Below, piece after piece: positions 27,666 through 37,128 of a stretch of 64,000 nt of DNA (positions are counted from its first letter, which is position 1; every line of letters starts with the position of its first letter). The stretch spans positions 18,426 through 82,425 of the forward strand of contig CAZCJL010000014.1 of NCBI GenBank assembly GCA_964498785.1, read 5' to 3'. The notes beneath the pieces are model-generated. The model did not search any database. It saw only the letters and a program-made list of their open reading frames with translations, and was not told the origin of the DNA. Both the position numbers and the translations under genes were made by a program. This stretch comes from Mariaggregatimicrobium sp964498785 (GTDB lineage Bacteria; Zhuqueibacterota; Zhuqueibacteria; Thermofontimicrobiales; Thiofontviventaceae).

Positions 27666-28286
27666 CTATCGCTCTCCTTTTTCAATAATCATATCCACAA
27701 TAGTTACCGAACTATCTTCCATCTCAAAAACGAATTGTTCCACTTTTCCCTGGAGCCAGTTATAAAAGATAATGGTGGGAATGCCAACAGACAGTCCGGC
27801 AGCCGTGGTAACCAGCGCCTCCCAGATGCCACCGGCAAGCACATTGGCGTCGACATTTCCGCCTAACGACTGAATCCGCATGAATGCCTTAATCATTCCG
27901 GTAACTGTTCCTAAAAAACCAAGTAACGGCGCAATGGCTGCCACGGTTCCCAATACACCCAGATTTTTTTCAAGATTGAAAATTTCAACTTTACCAGCGC
28001 TTTCCACAGCTTCCTTGATTTCTGTTCGCGGACGTTCATGTTTTTCCAATGCCGCTTTCGTAATCTTCGCTACCGGGCCGGGGGTTCTTTTACTAAGCAT
28101 AATCGCCTCGGTAATCTGATTATTAAAAACCATTCCCCGAATTTTCATAATAAACGTTCGTGCATTAATCTGCATTTTTCGTAAAGCCAGTAACCGCTCC
28201 ACAAGAATTGCAACAGACAGGATGGAACATACCACAATCGGGATTATCATGAATCCACCCTTTGCCACTATTTCAAATAAACTCAT
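27666..28286 (-). CDS. exbB: ExbB/TolQ/MotA family motor protein (module 1)
   Basis: The 206-aa inner-membrane protein has three hydrophobic segments and the family signature in GVLGTVAAIAPLLGFLGTVTGM, with the C-terminal GIWEALVTTAAGLSVGIP. A good ribosome site (AAGGAGATG) precedes its ATG at 28286. It is the first gene of the minus-strand exbB-exbD-tonB operon. It forms the pentameric stator around the ExbD dimer. Confidence 0.92.
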   Translation of the reverse strand: MSLFEIVAKGGFMIIPIVVCSILSVAILVERLLALRKMQINARTFIMKIRGMVFNNQITEAIMLSKRTPGPVAKITKAALEKHERPRTEIKEAVESAGKVEIFNLEKNLGVLGTVAAIAPLLGFLGTVTGMIKAFMRIQSLGGNVDANVLAGGIWEALVTTAAGLSVGIPTIIFYNWLQGKVEQFVFEMEDSSVTIVDMIIEKGER

Positions 28287-28318
28287 TCGTGAACATCTCC
28301 TTTATTATCAAAAATCAA

Positions 28319-28347
28319 AATAATTTATTGATTGTACATTATGTCAA
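28319..28347 (-). promoter_or_regulatory. Probable promoter for exbB-exbD-tonB (module 1)
   Basis: Minus strand TTGACA (28347-28342), 17-base spacer, ATTATT (28324-28319), about 30 bases before exbB. The -10 is weak. The rest of the gap to 28502 holds only an AT-rich stretch with a TTGGC-type direct repeat near 28420-28440. Confidence 0.45.
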
Positions 28348-28502
28348 CCTGAATTTCTAAAATAAATCGTCTGAATTTGCTGCTACGTATTTGGTTTCTT
28401 AAACCTAAATTGAGCGATTGGCATTTGGCTGTTGGCTTTTCGCGATTAAAAATCAATTAATCAGAATGATTATCGTATATCACTTAAAAGAATCTCTTCC
28501 TG

Positions 28503-29399
28503 TTATTGGTTTTCGTAAATTAACGCCAGCAAAACCCGGCCAACGTTTTCAAGGCTTGTTGCGCTGCACTTATCAGGTGTATCTTCGATTGTGTGCCAGT
28601 ATTCGTAATCAAAATCGATAATATTGACACACGGAATTCCGACATTCAATAGCCTCAAATGATCATCGATTATTTCATAACCGGGTGATGGGATAAATTC
28701 TGTGATCCCTAAATTTTCGGCTGTTTTCCAGATTTTATCCACCAGGTGCGGGGCATAGCGAGACGATATCTGCTCCTTATAAATTTGCTGCTCCCGATCT
28801 CCGATCATGTCCAGCAATATTGCAAATTCCGGCTGAAAAAGATGAGCCTGTGTTTGAGCGAATTCGTGGGAGCCGATAGCCCAGCTATTATTATCGCCAT
28901 AACTGCCAAAATCTTCGCCATCGAAAAGAACAATATCAACGCCATAACCGGGTTGATGCTCTGAAAATATTCGCGCCAATTCGAGCAGCACTGCCACCCC
29001 GGATGCGCCGTCGTGCGCGCCGGGTACAGGCTTTGTCCGGTTCGCTGGATTCGGGTCGCGATCGGCCCAGGGGCGGGTATCCCAGTGAGCACAGAGCATA
29101 ATTCGTGGCGATTGATCCGGTGAAAAACGAGCGATAATATTCGTCATTGTCACTAACTTTAGGCCCGGTTGCAATCGACTGGAAAATTTATGATGCCGCA
29201 CATGTTCTGCATATTTTTGAAATTCTGTTGTCAAATACGCAAGACACTGCTGATGCCCTTCAGAACCAGGATTTCGCGGGCCAAAGTCACATTGCGCCTG
29301 CAGATGCTGAAATGCATTCTGGCTGTTGAACTCAGGCGGATTTTGCCCGGCAACCGGTTTCACAATTAACAGCGCAATGCATATTAGATATTTCACCAT
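28503..29399 (-). CDS. Type II glutaminyl-peptide cyclotransferase (M28-like)
   Basis: The 298-aa exported protein (signal peptide about 1-18, mature start Gln after KPVAG) has the M28/glutaminyl cyclase zinc fold. Motifs are CAHWDTRPWADRD, GAHDGASGVAVLLELAR (zinc Asp), LFDGEDFG (Glu pair), LLDMIGD, IIDDHLRLL and YWHTIEDTPDK (zinc His). The RPWADRD stretch and DDH motif match the Bacteroidetes type II glutaminyl cyclase rather than ordinary aminopeptidases. The enzyme cyclises N-terminal Gln of exported proteins to pyroglutamate. It lies six bases downstream of sprA on the same strand, so it is probably cotranscribed with the T9SS translocon. Confidence 0.82.
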   Translation of the reverse strand: MVKYLICIALLIVKPVAGQNPPEFNSQNAFQHLQAQCDFGPRNPGSEGHQQCLAYLTTEFQKYAEHVRHHKFSSRLQPGLKLVTMTNIIARFSPDQSPRIMLCAHWDTRPWADRDPNPANRTKPVPGAHDGASGVAVLLELARIFSEHQPGYGVDIVLFDGEDFGSYGDNNSWAIGSHEFAQTQAHLFQPEFAILLDMIGDREQQIYKEQISSRYAPHLVDKIWKTAENLGITEFIPSPGYEIIDDHLRLLNVGIPCVNIIDFDYEYWHTIEDTPDKCSATSLENVGRVLLALIYENQ

Positions 29400-29405
29400 G
29401 TATGT

Positions 29406-32400
29406 TTATCGCCCCCTGATATCGATTCTGACATTCAGGCCAAAATCCTGAAATGAGGTCTTCCCCATTCGTTTACTTTCATTCTTGCCATATTCAAAAT
29501 GAACGCCTCCGCTGACATTGGCACTGAAACGATAGGTTAATTGCGGTTTTAACGACCACTTAGCTGTTTTGTTCATTTCTTCCCATTTTCCGCCCTGCAC
29601 ATTTTGTTCGTCCACATTAGAACTCATGCTAAATGCAAAGGAAAAATCCATATCATTTTTAATCTCTTTATTTTTAAACGGCCAGACCGGAATTGGTATG
29701 CGGAATCCACCACTTCTGGCATATTTTGCCTGTGCAGAAAACTCTGAATTGGTCGACCGCCTTCCGCCGCTACCACCGAGGACATTCTCTTCAAAAGTGT
29801 TGCTCAAATTATAACGGAGCGTAGCGCTAATATCATTCTTAAAAGTGATATTCATTCCTAATAACGGTCGAAAACTGGCATTGTACGATTTACGGGTGAT
29901 ATTGCTTTCATCATTTTGCCATGCTTCAGTCGATTTACCGGTGAAACTATGGTCAAAATTTACTCGCTTGGTCCAATCCTTTATAATGGGGATTTTCTCA
30001 ACACCGGTCCAACGCACCGACCATTCGGGGAACGGTATGGGCTGCTGATCTTCAGCTATTTTGTAAGCAGAAAAAGATTGATCTCCGGTAATCTGAGTTG
30101 TCTGGTTCCGTGAATTATCACTGGAAAATCTCAGTGTAACATCAATATTTTTCATAATTTTGAAACCGGATTGCAACGACAGGTTTTCTGAATTTCTAAA
30201 TGAATTTCGATTGGTTCCCACATTTTCCACCAATCCTAATCCTGTAGAATCAGCAAAGCCCAGCATAAAATCCCAGGAAGGCATTCCTTCCTCTAACGCC
30301 GAATAACTTTTGTTATCCCGCTTGGAGTAGTTAATGCTGATGGGTTGAATATTTCGCGTAATAAAATCAATTCCAGAAAAGAATAACTTAAACGGCGCAA
30401 GCAAACTTATTTTTTTCTTTTTATCCTCTTGTTCTCCGGCTGCGTTATTTGAACCCGGTTTTCGGCGAGGAGTTTTTCTGTTATCAGACCCCATAAAGGA
30501 TTTGATTAATTTATCCGGATCGAAAGTAAAATTTCCTGACACAGTACCGTTGTTTGAAGCGCTGCGTCCGGTACCCGTGCTTTTCAATTGTAAATTATTC
30601 GACCATTGAAAATTTGAACTATATGAAAAATTCGTTGTCAACCATTTAAAAATTTTCGGATTGAATTTGGCGCTCGTATTCTGATCCACGTTTGTTAATT
30701 CCCCGAATTTTCCTTTGAGCAGCTCATCTTTTGGTCTTTCAATCTGCGTCATATCACTTTTATGGGTCCGTGAAAAATCGAAGGATAAATCCGAAAACGG
30801 ACGATAACCTGTTTGAGCGGATCGGCTAATGGAAAACGGCCTGCTGCTATTTTCTAACCCGGTTCGGGTTAATGAATACGATTTCGTCTGGGTTCCGGAT
30901 GCTTTTATATCCAATTTTGTAGGCCAATAAAAATATTTTAACTCACCCATTTTTTTTGCCACTGGTATTTTATCCAACCAGAAAAATGGCCTGAAATGCG
31001 CTTTTGCATCGAAATTCAGGTTGTAACTGACATTTGCGGAATAGGTTTCCCTGGTTTGCTTTTCAGTGCGCGAATCACTGGAAGTCGATTGAGCGCCGTT
31101 AAATGACAGGCTTATATTATCAATTGAATTTTTAATGAAGAAATTATTTGATTTTGTTGTTTTACGAAACGAAATGCCGTATCCGTAACTCTCGCTCTGT
31201 CTGCGAATTTTTTCAAGCGTTGTATCTGGCGTGGAACTGGTGACCAGGATATCGCTTCCGGAAACATATTTCGGCGTTGATTTGCTTGATTTATAATTAA
31301 AGCTAATTGGCAGCGACAGACCCCAGGAACGGGGGAAAAATTTATGGAATTGAAAACCGGAATTGATATTATAGCTCACCTGATTATCACCGGTTCCGAA
31401 TCTATTGTTAATATTGTGGAAATCCGCATCCTGGCGATCAATTTCAGCGTTGACGTTAAATAGATCAGCGACTTTCAAATCCACCCGTGCGCGCATTGCC
31501 ATGCCTTTGTCCTTATATACTTCAGACAATCGCAATTCATTAACCCAAACTTCGCCATTAAACGGCAAATCCGTAATGTTTTCCACTCCAAGCACCAATT
31601 GCTTCACATTTGTCAGTGAGGGATCTCCTACTATCCTCCAAATCCGATATTCATCAAACCGCCTTTCGCGAATTTCCTGATTATTAACGAAATATGTCGT
31701 ATCCGGATTAAGTTTAAAGTTAGTTAATTCGCTTAAATCCACCTCCATATTATTGCCTTCCCATCCCTCATAAACAGGTTGAATAATTTCGTAATAGTTC
31801 TGTTCATTCGCTCCCAGCCGCAAAGACAAAATAATTTTCGGGTCACCGCCAAGCTCCGGAAAATTTGTTCCTAATTTATCTCCGCCATGAATAAACATTT
31901 TCATTTTTCGATAATGAATATAATTCTCTGCCTGATAAAACGTTTTCTGTAAAATACCCTGATGTTTGGATTCCAATTCATTAATGCGTATTACCAATGA
32001 CTGCTCTTTTGCTTCAACACGGGTAATGCGATCCCTAACGCCACGGACTCCCGGGGGGGGGTCGTATTCTTCTGCATTATCATGTGTATTGATAATCGTG
32101 GCCACAACTGTTTTATCGTCTTTTTCATCATAATCAACAATGATTGAATCGCGAACACTGGCAGTTCCCTTTTCTTTCCAGTCATTTCCCACCAGATTGA
32201 TCTCTGCGATTCGAATCTTGGCCTGAGCCGGTAGGCCATCCACCCAAATTCTGGCAAATTCCAGACGGGTCATATCCGGAGTACCGACAACTGTGTCTGG
32301 TTCTGCTAACGGAATACGGTATAAATACCAGCGGCTCTCTTCATTCGCACCCCGGATATATTTTTCTGCATCAGGATGATCCTTGTCTAAGGAAAAAGAA

Positions 32401-35400
32401 TATTCAAAATAACTATTGATTTGATCCAGCGAACCATTACCGTTAATATCTTCTGTGTCCGGAATACGACCGTTCACGTTGTTCTCATTTCCCTCTGTGC
32501 CATTGCTTTTTTCATAATAATCTTGTCGATAAGCCCAATCATCGAAACTGCTCGGTTCGCCGAAATCACGCTTTCCATTGCCATTAATATCCCAGTAATC
32601 ATTCGGGTCTTCTCCAGCCATACCATCCAGTCCAACATCTTCTCCCGGATCTAATAAGCCGTTTCGAATGCCGTTTATCATTTCATCTTCAGTGTCTAAC
32701 TTTCCGTTCGGGACAACATCTTCCGAAATTTGGCCTAAATCGAGGTGAACATTCCCTGAATTACCATTTATCCAAAACTCGATAAATTTACTATCACTCT
32801 GGTCAGCATAACCGCTGGACAACGGCCGCATAATTCCAAACCAGGAATCCTTTATATCATCTATCGAGTTACTCGGAGTGAATACCAAATCCAGCACATG
32901 CACGGTTTGCGGCGTATTTGCATTTACCTCGCGGTTCGGCCATATATCCTGTATATAAACCATGTTATACGGATTATACCAGTACATTCGTCCGATATCC
33001 AATAAGGATTTCTGGACCGGTGTTGATGATTGTGTCCATCCGCCCTGAATTACCCCCAGTGGTGTAATTTTTTTTGCCGCTTCAAAATCGTCAATATATG
33101 CCACGCCGTCTTTGTCGTTAGTTCTCTCGTTATTCAAAGTATTCGGATTGGGAAGGATCTGTGCGATCTCGCCTTCAAAATTCAACGTGGAAGGCTGTTT
33201 GGTTTGAATCAGTGGCAATGCGTCCACAATTTTGGTCAGAAAATTTGGTTTGAAACTCAATTTGGTATTCAAATCCCAAATCAAGTTTCGCATCGGCCCT
33301 TTACCGACCCTGACTTTTTGATCCAATGTGCGCTGATTCAAATATAAAAATGTACCGCCAATGAACGAATTTTCCCACAAATCATATTCAGCGCGCAATC
33401 CGAGGAGAGTCTTTTTTTCGAGTTGAAACAATTCATTTCGCTGATAGGTCACCTCCAAATCAGCCGAGGGGCTGGTCGCGTTTTGATTAAGCACTGTTAA
33501 CGTACCGGAATAATAGTCAATAATATAATCCGTTCCTTTTTGGAGGGGCGCACCATTTAACCGCACCTCTTCCGAACCTTCAATCACGTTCCATCCTAAT
33601 TGCATCGTCGAACTTCTGCTTTTTGATTTCACTTCGATGTAAAATTTGCTATCACGAGTGATCTCGCTCTGATTAGTCGTATCGTACATCGCTCTCACCA
33701 ATTTATTTGGATTTCCGATCTTGAGCGCATCATAATACGGATTATCCACATCATCAAACGGCCGCAATGATGGGAATTCCAGTTCCCCCATTCCAAGCCG
33801 ACGTATATTTGAATTGTTATCAATTTTATTATCCGGGATCGGGGCGCCTGTTTCATCGACATTATCGAGGCCAAACACATGTAAAAATGATTTGATTCCC
33901 TCGTCTGTCTGAATCGTTTCCTGATCATCGCCAGATGGCGGGGTATGAAAAATTTTCAGTTCAAATCCGTCTTCTTCGATATCCCGGCCGCCCAAATTAT
34001 AAACATGGCGAAACATCAAATCCCAGGTAGAATCGCTGGGCCTGGGATCTTTCGGTTTTATCAATTTCAAATGGATAATCGAATCGCCTTCCATTGTACT
34101 GAAATCAATTTCGCCGTACACATTATTGCTACTGTCGCGATAAGCAACGGCAAGCATTTTTTCGTCTCCGGCATAAGTATTGAGGCGGATATAGCCCAAA
34201 TCGTTTTCCACGAAATATTCCGTCTTTTCCAGCCTCGCCCAGTATCCTTCAACATGTTCCCGGGTCACTTCAAATTCGTCATCCATGATACGCGCCGGAT
34301 CCGCGGCAGCAAATCCCCAGATGCGTTTCGGATCTTGCTCTGTCGTGGAGATATAAACTTCTATATCAGCAATCGTGTAATTTAGATCATATTCATGTTG
34401 ACCATTTTCCAGTGGAAAATATTTATCACGATAAAACTGATCCAGGAAAAAATAAACGCCTTTCATATAATTGGAATCTTTAATTTGCTGCACACCTTCC
34501 TGCGCGCCGCCGCTGTATGTCAGTTTTTTGTTTTCACCTTTTTCCTGGCTCGCGATCATTGTCATGTTTAAATCGCCCACTTGCATTTCCGCTTTTAATC
34601 CGAACAGACCGGAGTTTTTTCCACTAAAAGAAACGAACCGCGTTGCCGGCAATGATAGCGAAATATTCCCGGCTTCGATCTTTTTTATAATTTCATCATC
34701 ATAGCCATCGTAATTTAATTTTATTGTGTTCTCAAAATCGAACGGGCGTTCGCTATCCTGGTCAACACTAACTTTCACTTTATCACCCACATTACCAGTA
34801 ACTCGAAATTGCTGTGTCTGCTCCATTTTGAAATTATAATCTGAACCGCGGTTAATAGCTGTTCGCACCTGGCTTCGTTTTTCATGACGGAATCCACCGT
34901 TAATGGTAATGCTTCCGGTAACGGACAAACCAACCCGATCACCACCGAAGATCGTCTGAAAAGCTTTGCTTTTAATTTTGACAGGAATATCGATCGCCAA
35001 TCCGCCACCTCTTTTATCTGCATCCGGATCGCCGGAAATGTGATTGACTTTATATTTTTGCCAAATCAACATTAAGTGATGTTGCCGCGAAAACCGCAGA
35101 TATTCATCGAGATCGTATTTTGCCGGGACGTAAACAGGAAAGCCGTCAATTTGTTCTTGAATATAAACATTTTTACCAGTGCTGTCTATTGCGGCAAATC
35201 GTTTGTACCCTTTTGGCAAAACTTTCATAAGTTGATCTGTTGTGCCGGCCATAGACAACCCGGATTTTAATTGCTCTTCATATAGCGGAACACCATAATT
35301 ATTCAAGTTGTCAATCGTTAAACCAACATCTCCAAAGGTATTCGTTACCAACAGGCCACATATCATTCCAATCAAAAAAATAACGAATATATTAACTCTT

Positions 35401-35420
35401 CGAATTCGGTGAATTTGCAT
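29406..35420 (-). CDS. sprA: T9SS outer-membrane translocon SprA
   Basis: The 2004-aa protein has the length and features of SprA (Sov): an N-terminal hydrophobic export segment (about 9-30, IFVIFLIGMICGLL), then a very long beta-strand-rich barrel. It has the family traits YDGYDDEIIKKIEAGN, LPATRFVSFSGKNSGLFGLK, the NGNGSLD-type Asp-rich segments, and FEAAKKITPLG near residue 780. The tail ends RIDIRGR. SprA is the 36-strand channel through which T9SS cargo crosses the outer membrane. It is followed on the same strand by the glutaminyl cyclase gene. I see no clear promoter just before its ATG at 35420. Confidence 0.93.
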   Translation of the reverse strand: MQIHRIRRVNIFVIFLIGMICGLLVTNTFGDVGLTIDNLNNYGVPLYEEQLKSGLSMAGTTDQLMKVLPKGYKRFAAIDSTGKNVYIQEQIDGFPVYVPAKYDLDEYLRFSRQHHLMLIWQKYKVNHISGDPDADKRGGGLAIDIPVKIKSKAFQTIFGGDRVGLSVTGSITINGGFRHEKRSQVRTAINRGSDYNFKMEQTQQFRVTGNVGDKVKVSVDQDSERPFDFENTIKLNYDGYDDEIIKKIEAGNISLSLPATRFVSFSGKNSGLFGLKAEMQVGDLNMTMIASQEKGENKKLTYSGGAQEGVQQIKDSNYMKGVYFFLDQFYRDKYFPLENGQHEYDLNYTIADIEVYISTTEQDPKRIWGFAAADPARIMDDEFEVTREHVEGYWARLEKTEYFVENDLGYIRLNTYAGDEKMLAVAYRDSSNNVYGEIDFSTMEGDSIIHLKLIKPKDPRPSDSTWDLMFRHVYNLGGRDIEEDGFELKIFHTPPSGDDQETIQTDEGIKSFLHVFGLDNVDETGAPIPDNKIDNNSNIRRLGMGELEFPSLRPFDDVDNPYYDALKIGNPNKLVRAMYDTTNQSEITRDSKFYIEVKSKSRSSTMQLGWNVIEGSEEVRLNGAPLQKGTDYIIDYYSGTLTVLNQNATSPSADLEVTYQRNELFQLEKKTLLGLRAEYDLWENSFIGGTFLYLNQRTLDQKVRVGKGPMRNLIWDLNTKLSFKPNFLTKIVDALPLIQTKQPSTLNFEGEIAQILPNPNTLNNERTNDKDGVAYIDDFEAAKKITPLGVIQGGWTQSSTPVQKSLLDIGRMYWYNPYNMVYIQDIWPNREVNANTPQTVHVLDLVFTPSNSIDDIKDSWFGIMRPLSSGYADQSDSKFIEFWINGNSGNVHLDLGQISEDVVPNGKLDTEDEMINGIRNGLLDPGEDVGLDGMAGEDPNDYWDINGNGKRDFGEPSSFDDWAYRQDYYEKSNGTEGNENNVNGRIPDTEDINGNGSLDQINSYFEYSFSLDKDHPDAEKYIRGANEESRWYLYRIPLAEPDTVVGTPDMTRLEFARIWVDGLPAQAKIRIAEINLVGNDWKEKGTASVRDSIIVDYDEKDDKTVVATIINTHDNAEEYDPPPGVRGVRDRITRVEAKEQSLVIRINELESKHQGILQKTFYQAENYIHYRKMKMFIHGGDKLGTNFPELGGDPKIILSLRLGANEQNYYEIIQPVYEGWEGNNMEVDLSELTNFKLNPDTTYFVNNQEIRERRFDEYRIWRIVGDPSLTNVKQLVLGVENITDLPFNGEVWVNELRLSEVYKDKGMAMRARVDLKVADLFNVNAEIDRQDADFHNINNRFGTGDNQVSYNINSGFQFHKFFPRSWGLSLPISFNYKSSKSTPKYVSGSDILVTSSTPDTTLEKIRRQSESYGYGISFRKTTKSNNFFIKNSIDNISLSFNGAQSTSSDSRTEKQTRETYSANVSYNLNFDAKAHFRPFFWLDKIPVAKKMGELKYFYWPTKLDIKASGTQTKSYSLTRTGLENSSRPFSISRSAQTGYRPFSDLSFDFSRTHKSDMTQIERPKDELLKGKFGELTNVDQNTSAKFNPKIFKWLTTNFSYSSNFQWSNNLQLKSTGTGRSASNNGTVSGNFTFDPDKLIKSFMGSDNRKTPRRKPGSNNAAGEQEDKKKKISLLAPFKLFFSGIDFITRNIQPISINYSKRDNKSYSALEEGMPSWDFMLGFADSTGLGLVENVGTNRNSFRNSENLSLQSGFKIMKNIDVTLRFSSDNSRNQTTQITGDQSFSAYKIAEDQQPIPFPEWSVRWTGVEKIPIIKDWTKRVNFDHSFTGKSTEAWQNDESNITRKSYNASFRPLLGMNITFKNDISATLRYNLSNTFEENVLGGSGGRRSTNSEFSAQAKYARSGGFRIPIPVWPFKNKEIKNDMDFSFAFSMSSNVDEQNVQGGKWEEMNKTAKWSLKPQLTYRFSANVSGGVHFEYGKNESKRMGKTSFQDFGLNVRIDIRGR

Positions 35421-35660
35421 GAAAATTATCTCTGAACTAATTAAATTATTTAACTTCCTGTCTTTTTTTCAATTTACAACCATGAGTCTTTAATCGCCCA
35501 GTTCACGTACGATATTGGAATTAAAAAGTGAATTATGACTGATAATACAGGCAATCAGGTGTGTAGAATTATGTAACAGACTATGTATCAATATGATATA
35601 AAAGCCTCCAGAGCTCTATTAAAATTTTATGGGGTTTTTTTGCAGGTATTAGAAAATAGC

Positions 35661-35689
35661 TTGATTAAATTCCGTCAAATACGTATATT
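35661..35689 (+). promoter_or_regulatory. Sigma70-like promoter for lptF-lptG
   Basis: Plus strand TTGATT (35661-35666), 17-base spacer, TATATT (35684-35689), 45 bases before the lptF ATG. The 313-base gap 35421-35733 separates the divergent sprA and lptF genes and holds no open frame. Confidence 0.55.
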
Positions 35690-35733
35690 GTAACTTAATA
35701 TTGTTTCTAAGAGTTCCCTATTAAAGAAAAATC

Positions 35734-37128
35734 ATGTTTATTTTACAACGATATATTATTCGCCAACATATTGGGCCATTTTTATTTGGCTTTTTTATCA
35801 TCACTCTTCTTTGGATTCTCAATCTTTTATTTACGCGATTGGGACATTTGCTGAGCCGCGGACTTTCCGTATGGGTGATCCTGGAGTTTTTTCTGCTGAA
35901 CATGGCCTGGATCGTAGCATTGACGTTACCAATGGCCGTGCTGATGTCTTGCTTAATGGCATTTGGCCGTCTTTCCGCTGATTTGGAAATTACGGCGATG
36001 AAAGCAAGCGGAATAAACATGTACCGCGTAATCGCGCCTGTATTTATTGTATCGATATTACTTTGCATTTTCTTGATTCACTTTAACAACAATATATTAC
36101 CAGATGCAAATCATCGTCTGGCGCTATTAATGCGAGACATCCATAAAAAACGACCGACTCTCGCTCTTGAACCCGGGATTATTTACACAGAAATTCCGAA
36201 TATCAACCTCATGGTGCAGGATATCACTGAGCAAGAAAATCAGTCTTATGTACGTGGTGTTCTTATTCATGATGTGAGCAAACCAGACGCAAATGTCACT
36301 ATTATTGCCGAACACGGTGAAATTTTCGTTGATGAAAATACGGGTACTCTAAAAATTACGTTGTATAACGGCGAAATGCACGAGATCAATATTGATGAAA
36401 TGGATAAATACCGCCGGTTAAAATTTCCGAAACAGGTGATTATTAAACGAATCCCGGATATGGTATTAACTCGAAGTGAATCCGAATATCGAAGCGACCG
36501 GGAACAAAGTGCGCAAATGATGCTGGCGGAAGTCAAAAAGAATAAACAATCCGTTCAGGCACAGAAAGATAAATTAAACGAACAGATTCGCGGCCACCTT
36601 CAAAAGTACATGTTACTTCCCAGGGATTTACCTGATGAGCCAGAAAAGAAATCTTATTTTTCTGATAACGTAAAGCCAGCAGTTTTTTCATTAAAAAATA
36701 ACATTGAAAAGCAAATTCGCCTTAATGAAAATATGTCAAAAAAAACAACAGGCACACAACAGATCATTAACAATTATTTATTTGTAATATCTCGGTTAAT
36801 GGTCGAGGTCCATAAAAAATACTCCATTCCCTTCGCCTGTATTGTATTTGTTCTCATCGGCGCCCCCCTGGGAATAATGGCACGAAAAGGCGGTATGGCA
36901 GTAGGAGGGGCTATCAGCCTGCTTTTCTTTCTAATTTACTGGTCATTTTTAATCGGAGGTGAAGAACTTGCCGATCGACGGTTAATTTCACCTTTTTGGG
37001 CAATGTGGGTGGCCAACATATTGGTTGGAAGCGCGGGAATTTATCTCGTTATTGTTACTGTCAGGGAAACCCGTTTTATTAAATTTGACAACCTGAAATT
37101 ATTAATTCTTAAAAGATTCCGCAAATGA
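35734..37128 (+). CDS. lptF: LPS export permease LptF-type
   Basis: The 464-aa protein starts MFILQRYIIRQHIGPFLFG and has the LptF/LptG (YjgP/YjgQ) layout: three N-terminal membrane helices, a periplasmic jelly-roll segment (IYTEIPNINLMVQDI onward), and three C-terminal helices with FVLIGAPLGIMARKGG. An insert of charged coiled-coil character (about residues 250-340) makes it longer than E. coli LptF. It overlaps the next gene by four bases (ATGA). LptFG with LptB moves lipopolysaccharide out of the inner membrane. Ribosome site is weak (AAAGAAA). Confidence 0.88.
   Translation: MFILQRYIIRQHIGPFLFGFFIITLLWILNLLFTRLGHLLSRGLSVWVILEFFLLNMAWIVALTLPMAVLMSCLMAFGRLSADLEITAMKASGINMYRVIAPVFIVSILLCIFLIHFNNNILPDANHRLALLMRDIHKKRPTLALEPGIIYTEIPNINLMVQDITEQENQSYVRGVLIHDVSKPDANVTIIAEHGEIFVDENTGTLKITLYNGEMHEINIDEMDKYRRLKFPKQVIIKRIPDMVLTRSESEYRSDREQSAQMMLAEVKKNKQSVQAQKDKLNEQIRGHLQKYMLLPRDLPDEPEKKSYFSDNVKPAVFSLKNNIEKQIRLNENMSKKTTGTQQIINNYLFVISRLMVEVHKKYSIPFACIVFVLIGAPLGIMARKGGMAVGGAISLLFFLIYWSFLIGGEELADRRLISPFWAMWVANILVGSAGIYLVIVTVRETRFIKFDNLKLLILKRFRK

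Noticed and set aside
35721..36068. 115-aa minus-strand frame in lptF
   Set aside because: Shadow of LptF coding sequence; no independent support.
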